A stretch of 36,245 nucleotides of DNA from an uncultured Methylophilaceae bacterium (lineage in GTDB: Bacteria; Pseudomonadota; Gammaproteobacteria; Burkholderiales; Methylophilaceae): the NCBI GenBank assembly GCA_903834185.1, contig CAILHX010000019.1, forward strand, positions 1 to 36,245, in the 5' to 3' direction. The notes beneath the pieces are model-generated. The model searched no databases and was not told where the DNA came from. It worked only from the letters and a program-made list of their open reading frames with translations. Below, piece by piece: positions 31,167 through 36,245 of the stretch. How positions within the stretch are numbered: the first letter of the stretch is position 1; each line of letters begins with the position of its first letter. The position numbers and the translations under genes were made by a program.

Positions 31167-31574
31167 GATTCGTCTCCTTTGGATTGATTGTTGTGAATTG
31201 AACATGCAGTACATTGAACAACCTACTTTATCTAACGCGGCTTGTTATATGCTTCGATGTATATGCTGCGGTAGGCCGCGAGTCTGATCGGGATATCCAA
31301 ATCCGTGCGTAACTCATTACAGATAAACAATAAAAATACACGGCAAGGATACTCCTCCCGAAATCATCATACATTTTTATAATGTCAGGTGAAACGCCCG
31401 TTTCCAGCCATTAAAAGTGTTGTAACCCGCTGAAAGTAAATGATTTCGTATGTGCAGTTTTTTAAATTATGGTACAACTTGTTACAAAATACCGCGGTAA
31501 TGAAAAATGATGGACATGTTCCTGTGGTCAAATGGTTCCACGCAATGAAATTTATTGCACCAAGGAGTATGATC
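31167..31574. other. Intergenic region with divergent promoters
   Basis: About 400 AT-rich bases between a minus-strand and a plus-strand gene for small secreted proteins. A longer frame running into the downstream gene from 31440 lacks a ribosome-binding site. No RNA gene was recognised. Confidence 0.4.
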
Positions 31575-31982
31575 ATGACGAATATGATGAAAAAGACGGT
31601 ACTGGTTTCACTGATGGCGACACTTGCCGCTACCCCCATCCTGGCTGATGCACATGAAGGCCATGGAGGCGGTGGTGGATGGTGGCTGCCGGCTTTGATC
31701 GGCGGTGCGATCCTGTACGATGTCACGCGTCCGCATTATTACCAGCCTGACCCGTACTATTACCAGCCAGCGCCGGTGTACATACAACCACAACAGATTT
31801 ATGTGCAACCTGCGCCTGCTTACAGCTATGCGCCGCCTGCGCCTTCCTATCAACAAGCGCCTGCCGCCGCAGCGCAATCCTGGTATTACTGCGACTCTGC
31901 CAAAGGTTATTACCCGTATGTGAAGGTATGCCCCGGTGGTTGGGAGCAGGTGCCGGCTACCCCCCCTGCGGCGATGCGGTAA
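31575..31982 (+). CDS. Small secreted Tyr/Pro/Gln-rich protein with a WYYCDSA motif
   Basis: A 135-residue exported protein. ATG at 31575 is chosen because AAGGAG at 31562-31567 gives a seven-base spacer. The signal peptide (MMKKTVLVSLMATLAATPIL, then ADA) is followed by a His/Gly patch (HEGHGGGGGWW). A short hydrophobic segment (PALIGGAILYDV) leads to repeats of YYQP, YIQP and YVQP. The C-terminal motif WYYCDSAKGYYPYV, then CPGGWEQVP, is nearly the same as in the 30201 protein. The two cysteines of this motif could form a disulfide-closed loop. Role unknown; probably an envelope protein. Confidence 0.68.
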   Translation: MTNMMKKTVLVSLMATLAATPILADAHEGHGGGGGWWLPALIGGAILYDVTRPHYYQPDPYYYQPAPVYIQPQQIYVQPAPAYSYAPPAPSYQQAPAAAAQSWYYCDSAKGYYPYVKVCPGGWEQVPATPPAAMR

Positions 31983-31988
31983 AACGAT

Positions 31989-32432
31989 TTGAAAAAGTCA
32001 GCCTTTTTATCGCTATTGCTTCTGTTCACCGCGCATCTGGCATGGGGCGCTGATCTGACCGGGCTATGGCAGGAATATGATGACGATACCGGCAAGGTGA
32101 ATGTGCTGATACGCATCACCAAAAGCCCGGATGGGGTGTATGTGGGCGTGGTAGAGAAAGTTCTGAATAAACTCTCCAAAAATATCGACCCGGTGTGCAC
32201 CATATGCCCCGGCGAAATGCATAATCATACGCTGGTGGGTTTGCGCATCCTGTCCGGGATGAAGCACAAGACCGACAACGTGTTTGATGGCGGGGAAGTG
32301 CTGGACCCCGATGACGGCAGGGTCTACCCTTGCCGCATCGAATTGATGGATGACGGTAATTCGCTGCAAGTCACCGGTTATCTTGCCCTGGCCTGGATAG
32401 GGCAATCCGAGGTATGGGTGCGCGCCAAATAA
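31989..32432 (+). CDS. DUF2147 family exported protein
   Basis: A 147-residue protein with a signal peptide (KKSAFLSLLLLFTAHLAWGA) and the DUF2147 core: LTGLWQEYDDDTGKVNVLIR, ITKSPDGVYVGVV, LSGMKHKTDNVFDGGEVLDP, DGRVYPCRIELMDDG and YLALAWIGQSEVWVR. It is a lipocalin-like periplasmic barrel of unknown role. The start is TTG at 31989, six bases after the upstream stop, so it may be translationally coupled. Cys residues occur in DPVCTICPG, a possible metal or disulfide site. Confidence 0.82.
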   Translation: MKKSAFLSLLLLFTAHLAWGADLTGLWQEYDDDTGKVNVLIRITKSPDGVYVGVVEKVLNKLSKNIDPVCTICPGEMHNHTLVGLRILSGMKHKTDNVFDGGEVLDPDDGRVYPCRIELMDDGNSLQVTGYLALAWIGQSEVWVRAK

Positions 32433-32539
32433 TTTTTGGGCGGCACCATGTCTATCAGCAATGCAACGCTGGTGAGCGCATAAACCGTACGACCGGATTT
32501 AAGGCTACAATAACCCTGACAATTTCTCAGAGTATCGGC

Positions 32540-32854
32540 ATGAAAAAATCTATTTATCTGCTACTTGCCTTCTTCGCATTCACAGGCGCAAGCATCAACG
32601 CGTACGCCTATAATTCATATAACGAGACCTACAACATCATGGGTTGCGCTTCGTATATGGTGAGTCGAGACCAGACTCAAGGCTGGCTGATGGGGTATCT
32701 CAACGGTCTGGAAATCCAGAACAATACGCGCATTCTGTACGGCAAGGATCCATCAGTGGTCTACCGTGTGATAGACCGCTACTGCCGCGCCAATCCGCGC
32801 CACAATCTGGACGAAGCTGCCAGCTATATGTTCAGCGTATTGTCGCGCCAGTGA
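32540..32854 (+). CDS. Small exported HdeA/Rap1a-like protein
   Basis: A 104-residue protein with a clear signal peptide (KKSIYLLLAFFAFTGASINA, then YA). The mature part is helical with two cysteines (NIMGCASYMVSRDQ and DRYCRANPRHN) and an internal GWLMGYLNGLEIQ. The C...GY..G...YC..NP pattern resembles HdeA and Rap1a-like families, which are periplasmic chaperones or immunity proteins. ATG at 32540 is selected over an upstream frame (from 32414) that overlaps the DUF2147 gene. No partner toxin is adjacent, so a chaperone-like role is as likely as immunity. Confidence 0.62.
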   Translation: MKKSIYLLLAFFAFTGASINAYAYNSYNETYNIMGCASYMVSRDQTQGWLMGYLNGLEIQNNTRILYGKDPSVVYRVIDRYCRANPRHNLDEAASYMFSVLSRQ

Positions 32855-32883
32855 GATTTCAGTCGTAAGGCGTAGGGAAGAGA

Positions 32884-32939
32884 TAAGACGTAAGACGTAA
32901 GACGTAAGACGTAAGACGTAAGACGTAAGGCGTAAGTTT
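32884..32939. repeat. Tandem heptanucleotide repeat (TAAGACG)n
   Basis: Six perfect copies of TAAGACG, one variant TAAGGCG and a partial unit, in direct tandem at 32884-32936. Degenerate relatives are just upstream (AGTCGTAAGGCGTAGG, 32861-32876). An inverted match (TTACGACTTG) follows at 32940-32949. The array lies entirely between genes. Slippage could change its copy number. Confidence 0.9.
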
Positions 32940-32967
32940 TTACGACTTGCGGCTAGTTAAGGACGAT

Positions 32968-33342
32968 GTGAGCGATACCAAAATCACCTGGATGAAAGCC
33001 CCGGAAGATCATGATTATACGGCTGCTGAGTCTTACCTGAAGCTGATCTACGACGATAAGACCGTTGCCAGTCTGCTGCAGCAATTGCAAAATGCACCCA
33101 TGAGTGAATTCAAGTCCAAGGATTTATTCCGCGCTTCGGGTTTGTCGCTATTGGGCGTGAGTAATCAGCACGTGGATAAAGACCGGCAGAAGTTAAGCTC
33201 GGGCAAGCCGCTTTCGCCTTTGCTGCTGGTGCGCGACCCGGCGCATGGCAAGGCCATCATCGCCGATGGTTACCACAGGCTGTGCGCGGTGTATTCGTTC
33301 GACGAAGATGCCATCATTCCGTGCAAGATCGTGGGTGTCTAG
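32968..33342 (+). CDS. ParB-like nuclease-fold hypothetical protein
   Basis: A 124-residue soluble protein. GTG at 32968 has TAAGGA just upstream. The C-terminal half, SPLLLVRDPAHGKAIIADGY followed by HRLCAVYSFDEDAIIPCKI, resembles the ParB/Srx-like fold, whose G-x-HR motif is visible as DGYHRL. The N-terminal half carries AESYLKLIYDDKTVASLLQQ. The stop abuts the TTG start of the K+-channel gene, so the two are probably co-transcribed. A nuclease or nucleotide-binding activity cannot be claimed. Confidence 0.65.
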   Translation: MSDTKITWMKAPEDHDYTAAESYLKLIYDDKTVASLLQQLQNAPMSEFKSKDLFRASGLSLLGVSNQHVDKDRQKLSSGKPLSPLLLVRDPAHGKAIIADGYHRLCAVYSFDEDAIIPCKIVGV

Positions 33343-34230
33343 TTGCTGACTCCTCTGGCAAAAATCCGGCGCATAAAACCCAGAAAACACAGCCTGGGTA
33401 CCAGAGAGGTCGTTACTCACGGCCTGCATACACCGTTATCCTCGAATGTGTACCACATCTGCATGACGGTACGCTGGCCGGTATTTTTCGGCAGCGTCGC
33501 GGCGGTGTTCCTGATGGCCAATCTGCTGTTCACGGTTTTGTACAGTCTGGGGAATAACGCCATCGCCAATCTGAACCCGGTCGGCTTCCTGGGCAGGTTC
33601 TTTTTCAGTGTGGAAACATTCGCCACCGTGGGCTACGGCGACATGCACCCGCAGACGTTATACGGGCATCTGGTGGCGACCTCGGAGATATTCCTGGGGT
33701 TGATCAGCATCGCGCTGATGACCGGTTTGATCTTTGCGCGTTTTTCCAGACCGCGCGCACTCATCATGACCGCCAGGCATCCGGTGATCAATACCTTTCA
33801 GGGCAAGCAGACGCTGACCATACGCGCTGCCAACACCAGGCAGAATGTAATCGTGGATGCCCGCGCCAAGCTGCGCCTGATACGTAACGAGACCACGGCG
33901 GAAGGCATGGAAATCCGGCGTTTGTATGATCTGCCGCTGATACGCGAGCAACACCCCATCTTTTCGCTGGGCTGGAGCATCATGCACGTCATCGATGAAT
34001 CCAGCCCGCTGTTCGGTCAGACTGCAGAATCATTGAACAAAACCAAGGCGGGGTTGATCCTCACCATGTCCGGCGTGGATGAGACCACTTCGCAGATCAT
34101 GCATTCGCGGCATATGTACACGGCGGATGCGATACGCTGGAACCACAGATATGTTGATCTGCTGAGCACCACGGATGAAGGTGTCAACCACATGGATTTT
34201 TCCAAGTTCCACGACATCGTGAAAGTTTAA
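33343..34230 (+). CDS. KirBac-type inward-rectifier potassium channel
   Basis: A 295-residue channel subunit. The N-terminal slide-helix region precedes the outer helix (VFFGSVAAVFLMANLLFTVL). The pore helix and filter are FSVETFATVGYGDM (TVGYGD at 95-100). The inner helix is IFLGLISIALMTGLIFARFS. The cytoplasmic immunoglobulin-like domain follows (RPRALIMTARHPVI, then LIREQHPIFSLGWSIMHVID). The layout matches prokaryotic Kir channels. The start is TTG at 33343 directly after the upstream stop. Four to six family residues cannot be checked by eye for lipid gating. Confidence 0.92.
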   Translation: MLTPLAKIRRIKPRKHSLGTREVVTHGLHTPLSSNVYHICMTVRWPVFFGSVAAVFLMANLLFTVLYSLGNNAIANLNPVGFLGRFFFSVETFATVGYGDMHPQTLYGHLVATSEIFLGLISIALMTGLIFARFSRPRALIMTARHPVINTFQGKQTLTIRAANTRQNVIVDARAKLRLIRNETTAEGMEIRRLYDLPLIREQHPIFSLGWSIMHVIDESSPLFGQTAESLNKTKAGLILTMSGVDETTSQIMHSRHMYTADAIRWNHRYVDLLSTTDEGVNHMDFSKFHDIVKV

Positions 34231-34285
34231 GACAGTAAGACTTAAGTCGTAAGTTGAACGGCGAACCGCCTGCCTTCGGCGTGAT

Positions 34286-34693
34286 TTACGCGACGATCTT
34301 GAGGGTGCTGAGCACAGCCTGATTGAAGTTATCCGTAGCTGCAGTGTAAGCCAGCGCGGGGTTCTGCTTGAGCAGGGAGCTCCAGTCGGCAACACTACCT
34401 GCGGCAGAGCTGGAGGTAGTGGTGGTGGGGTCGGATGAGCCGCCGGTGGCACCGGTCTTGCCGGGCAGGTTGGTGGTAGGGGTGCTTTGCTGCAGGAAAT
34501 TCAGCAGGCTCACCGCATCGTAGCCGGTAGTACTGGCACCACTCACCGTGCTGATCACCGAAGCTTCAGCCGAAATGCTGACGGCAGTCTGCGCCAACTC
34601 TGCGCCCACGCTACTCTGGGCGACAACAGGCGTTTTGGCTGCGGTTGTGACTGCAGTATTGGTCTGCGGTAATGAGCTGGAAATGGATGACAT
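34286..34693 (-). CDS. Low-complexity Ser/Thr/Ala-rich protein
   Basis: A 135-residue protein with no signal peptide. AAGGAG lies nine bases before the ATG at 34691-34693; an upstream TTG is also in frame. It is rich in Ser, Thr and Ala (PTTTTSSSAAG), with a short helix DAVSLLNFLQQST in the middle and a C-terminal segment ADWSSLLKQNPALAYTAATD. It resembles in composition, though not clearly in sequence, the His6 protein at 9623-10234. No function can be given. Confidence 0.55.
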   Translation of the reverse strand: MSSISSSLPQTNTAVTTAAKTPVVAQSSVGAELAQTAVSISAEASVISTVSGASTTGYDAVSLLNFLQQSTPTTNLPGKTGATGGSSDPTTTTSSSAAGSVADWSSLLKQNPALAYTAATDNFNQAVLSTLKIVA

Positions 34694-34881
34694 GATGCTG
34701 TACTCCTTCAAAAATCGATAACGCTGGTGCTTTCAATACAATATCGGCGCAGGCGCTTTAATCCTTAGCAGGCTGATCTTTAAGGCGTTATTTCAAATAA
34801 ATTTTACCAATTTCTTGAAAAAATACAATACGAACGATATAAACAATCAATCATCAAAAAATGTGATCAGGAAGCACAAAT

Positions 34882-34905
34882 AAAAACGGGAGCCTAAGCT
34901 CCCGT
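34882..34905 (-). terminator. Intrinsic terminator directly after pqqA
   Basis: ACGGGAGC/GCTCCCGT, an 8-bp stem with a CTAA loop, followed on the minus strand by TTTTA. It begins 23 bases after the pqqA stop. It shares both arms with the hairpin at 36218-36243. Confidence 0.85.
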
Positions 34906-34928
34906 CTCTATTGCATGGTCGTTAAATA

Positions 34929-35000
34929 TTAACGATTGCAGACGTACATGGTTACTTCAAAGCCGAAACGCATTTCGGTAGCAGCTGGTTTGGTCCACAT
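34929..35000 (-). CDS. pqqA: PqqA, pyrroloquinoline quinone precursor peptide
   Basis: A 23-residue peptide beginning [18 protein letters not shown] and ending YVCNR. The Glu and Tyr that PqqE crosslinks to form PQQ are in the canonical E-x-x-x-Y spacing (EVTMY). AAGGAG lies just before the ATG (AAGGAGATACATC). A terminator follows at once, and no pqqB, C, D or E gene is in the window, so it is an isolated precursor gene. PQQ serves periplasmic quinoprotein dehydrogenases. This may be an extra pqqA copy or the only one in the genome; the window cannot say. Confidence 0.93.
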   Translation of the reverse strand: MWTKPAATEMRFGFEVTMYVCNR

Positions 35001-35031
35001 GATGTATCTCCTTATGTTGGGTTGCAAACAA

Positions 35032-35045
35032 GAACAAACTTGTTC
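35032..35045. promoter_or_regulatory. Palindrome GAACAAACTTGTTC upstream of pqqA
   Basis: GAACAA and TTGTTC half-sites separated by AC, centred about 38 bases before the pqqA ATG. The position suits an operator or leader hairpin. The regulator is unknown. Confidence 0.45.
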
Positions 35046-35169
35046 GTGCTTGTATGACTGCATCATGCGCCAACAGTTTGCTTTCAGCCCTACAGCCATT
35101 CACTGATATGGCCTAATGATTTTCATTAGATTAGTCGAAAGTCGTAAGTTAAAATCAAAGGCATTAAAG

Positions 35170-35445
35170 TCATGACACGATTTTGACCATCACCCCATTG
35201 TGACCAAAGGTCGTACAGTAGCTTTTGCTGGCAAATAGGATTGCGTCTCTTGATGTTTCAAAATAGACGAGAAAAAACCGTTTGCCATTGTCGCCGGCAA
35301 ATACTTTGGTCGCGTTTGAAGCTTTGACCTTGAAGCCTTGCTCTTTGCAAAACTCTATCAAGGCGATTTCGATATCAACATCGGGCGTGGTCTGGTCAAA
35401 TCCGGATATCAGATTCGTCAGGCTTTCTGAAAGATTTATTGGCAT
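35170..35445 (-). CDS. Hypothetical protein paired with an XRE regulator
   Basis: A 91-residue soluble protein. The start is ATG at 35443-35445, overlapping the end of the XRE gene (ATGCCAATAA). The N-terminal helix is followed by an alpha/beta unit IEIALIEFCKEQGFKVKASN, FAGDNGKRFFLVYFETSRDA and ILFASKSYCTTFGHNG. I do not recognise the family. The coupling to an XRE regulator on the same strand resembles a regulator/effector pair, possibly toxin-antitoxin-like, but no toxin motif is visible. Confidence 0.6.
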   Translation of the reverse strand: MPINLSESLTNLISGFDQTTPDVDIEIALIEFCKEQGFKVKASNATKVFAGDNGKRFFLVYFETSRDAILFASKSYCTTFGHNGVMVKIVS

Positions 35446-35651
35446 ATTTCGTCTTGGATCGATTTCAGGATTTGCCACGTCTGGACTCCAAGTGCGGCCG
35501 CGATTTTATCGATGCTGGCAAGGCTGGGTATGCGTAGCTCACGCTCTATCATCGAGATGAAAGACCTGTCCAAACCGGCAAGTGCTGCTAATTTTTCTTG
35601 AGAAATGCCTTGTTTTTCTCGCAATTTCTTAATTGCTATATGTATGTTCAA
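35436..35651 (-). CDS. Small XRE-family regulator
   Basis: A 71-residue protein that is almost only a Cro/CI helix-turn-helix: IKKLREKQGISQEKLAALAG, LDRSFISMIERELRIPSLAS and IDKIAAALGVQTWQIL. It probably binds DNA as a dimer. Its stop overlaps the start of the following hypothetical gene, so the two are co-translated. It may autoregulate. Confidence 0.88.
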   Translation of the reverse strand: MNIHIAIKKLREKQGISQEKLAALAGLDRSFISMIERELRIPSLASIDKIAAALGVQTWQILKSIQDEICQ

Positions 35652-35831
35652 TTAGATTATTACCCACCGTGTCTCAAAATGGACTCGGTTAGGCGTTAGC
35701 GGCCTTTCAAATAGTTAAGGGAAGATATATTCAGCAGGTAGGAAGAGCAAGAGACTACTGTCCTCAGGGCAGTCGTCTCATTGCCAGTGTTCGACAGTTG
35801 CTTTCCAGCTTAGTTTAAAATTAGCTGAAAT

Positions 35832-36191
35832 ATGATGAATGAAACCACCGCCAGACAATTCGCCCTGCACTGGGTACAGTCGTGGAACAGCCACGACCTG
35901 GAGCAGATCATGAGCCACTATACGGAAGATGTGGTCATCATCTCGCCCATTGCAAAACTGCTGCTGAACGTGCCGAACGGCGAGGTCAGGGGCAGAGACG
36001 CGTTGCGCGCCTACTTCAGGCGCGCGCTGGAGATTTACCCCGAACTGAGATTCGAACTGAAAGATGTGCTGTGGGGAATATCCAGCGTGGTGCTGTATTA
36101 CACCAACCATAAAGGTACGCATGTCGCTGAATTCATGGAACTGGATGCCAACGGTAAAGTGCTGCGCATGCTGGCGAATTACAACGCGTGA
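35832..36191 (+). CDS. SnoaL-like NTF2-fold protein
   Basis: A 119-residue NTF2-fold protein: FALHWVQSWNSHDLEQIMSH, YTEDVVIISPIAKLLLNVPN, GEVRGRDALRAYFRRALEIY, and the closing strands VVLYYTNHKGTHVAEFMELD. The WNSHDLEQIMSHYTEDVV opening is typical of SnoaL_2 proteins, which include small-molecule cyclases or isomerases and many uncharacterised members. ATG at 35832 or 35835. It is a single gene ended by the hairpin at 36218-36243. Confidence 0.85.
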   Translation: MMNETTARQFALHWVQSWNSHDLEQIMSHYTEDVVIISPIAKLLLNVPNGEVRGRDALRAYFRRALEIYPELRFELKDVLWGISSVVLYYTNHKGTHVAEFMELDANGKVLRMLANYNA

Positions 36192-36217
36192 GTTATTAAA
36201 GTTTGAGAGTACAAATG

Positions 36218-36243
36218 AAAACGGGAGCCTGCGCTCCCGTTTT
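36218..36243 (+). terminator. Intrinsic terminator at the window end
   Basis: ACGGGAGC/GCTCCCGT stem with a CTGC loop, flanked by GAAA and TTTC. It has the same arms as the pqqA terminator at 34882-34905. Confidence 0.8.
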
Positions 36244-36245
36244 CA

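Noticed and set aside
31440-31574. N-terminal extension of the small secreted protein
   Set aside because: The AAGGAG and signal peptide place the start at 31575; the upstream frame has no ribosome-binding site.
32884-32939. CRISPR-like array
   Set aside because: The unit is only seven bases, with no spacers and no cas genes; it is a simple tandem repeat.

Overview
The window reads as the chromosome of a sulfur-metabolising betaproteobacterium. Nitrosomonadales or Gallionellales-type relatives seem most likely, but this is judged only from protein flavour (sulfide:quinone oxidoreductase, PqqA, EpsC-type serine acetyltransferase, OprP/O-like porin, KirBac channel, many c-di-GMP proteins). No rRNA or tRNA gene, insertion sequence, prophage or CRISPR array was seen. 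Gene density is high, and many starts are GTG or TTG.

Layout. (1) 27-2903, plus strand: a sulfide-response operon with a BigR/SqrR-type persulfide-sensing repressor, a DUF442 phosphatase/rhodanese-like protein whose C-terminus looks frameshifted, a type II sulfide:quinone oxidoreductase and a TauE/SafE anion exporter. (2) 3227-8134, plus strand: a four-gene MacAB-TolC-type efflux operon. (3) 8303-9480: a DUF2934 protein, a small cytochrome c and a cytochrome b561. (4) 9623-10743, minus strand: a low-complexity protein with a natural His6 tract and a small lipoprotein.

(5) 11066-21063, all minus strand: the centrepiece, a roughly 10-kb sulfur-assimilation locus. In transcription order it holds DUF2292, an OprP/O-like porin, a sulfate-binding protein, DUF2325, two TOBE/Mop proteins, a TusA-like sulfurtransferase, an EpsC-type serine O-acetyltransferase, a terminated leader or small RNA with mutually exclusive hairpins, a Family 2A encapsulin shell, a cysteine desulfurase with a long cargo-type N-terminal extension, a second sulfate-binding protein and an EAL phosphodiesterase. 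The genes imply sulfate capture, O-acetylserine supply, cysteine formation, desulfuration inside a protein nanocompartment, and sulfane-sulfur relay. Two promoters in this locus share a 13-bp element, ATTCTTTTACATT, placed identically relative to a -10 box, so they are probably co-regulated. No CysT, CysW or CysA permease gene lies in the window.

(6) 21256-26463: a second EAL protein, DUF2946, a CSSCGC outer-membrane protein, a TlpA-like thioredoxin, an ECF sigma factor with a Cys-rich membrane partner, a Pr6Pr protein and a small hypothetical protein. (7) 26543-30082: an XRE regulator, an intact HigA with a decayed higB, an exonuclease, a universal stress protein behind a consensus FNR-type box, and two NTF2-like paralogues. 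(8) 30201-36191: several small secreted proteins, a heptanucleotide tandem repeat, a KirBac-type channel, an orphan 23-residue pqqA followed directly by a terminator, an XRE/hypothetical pair and a SnoaL-like protein.
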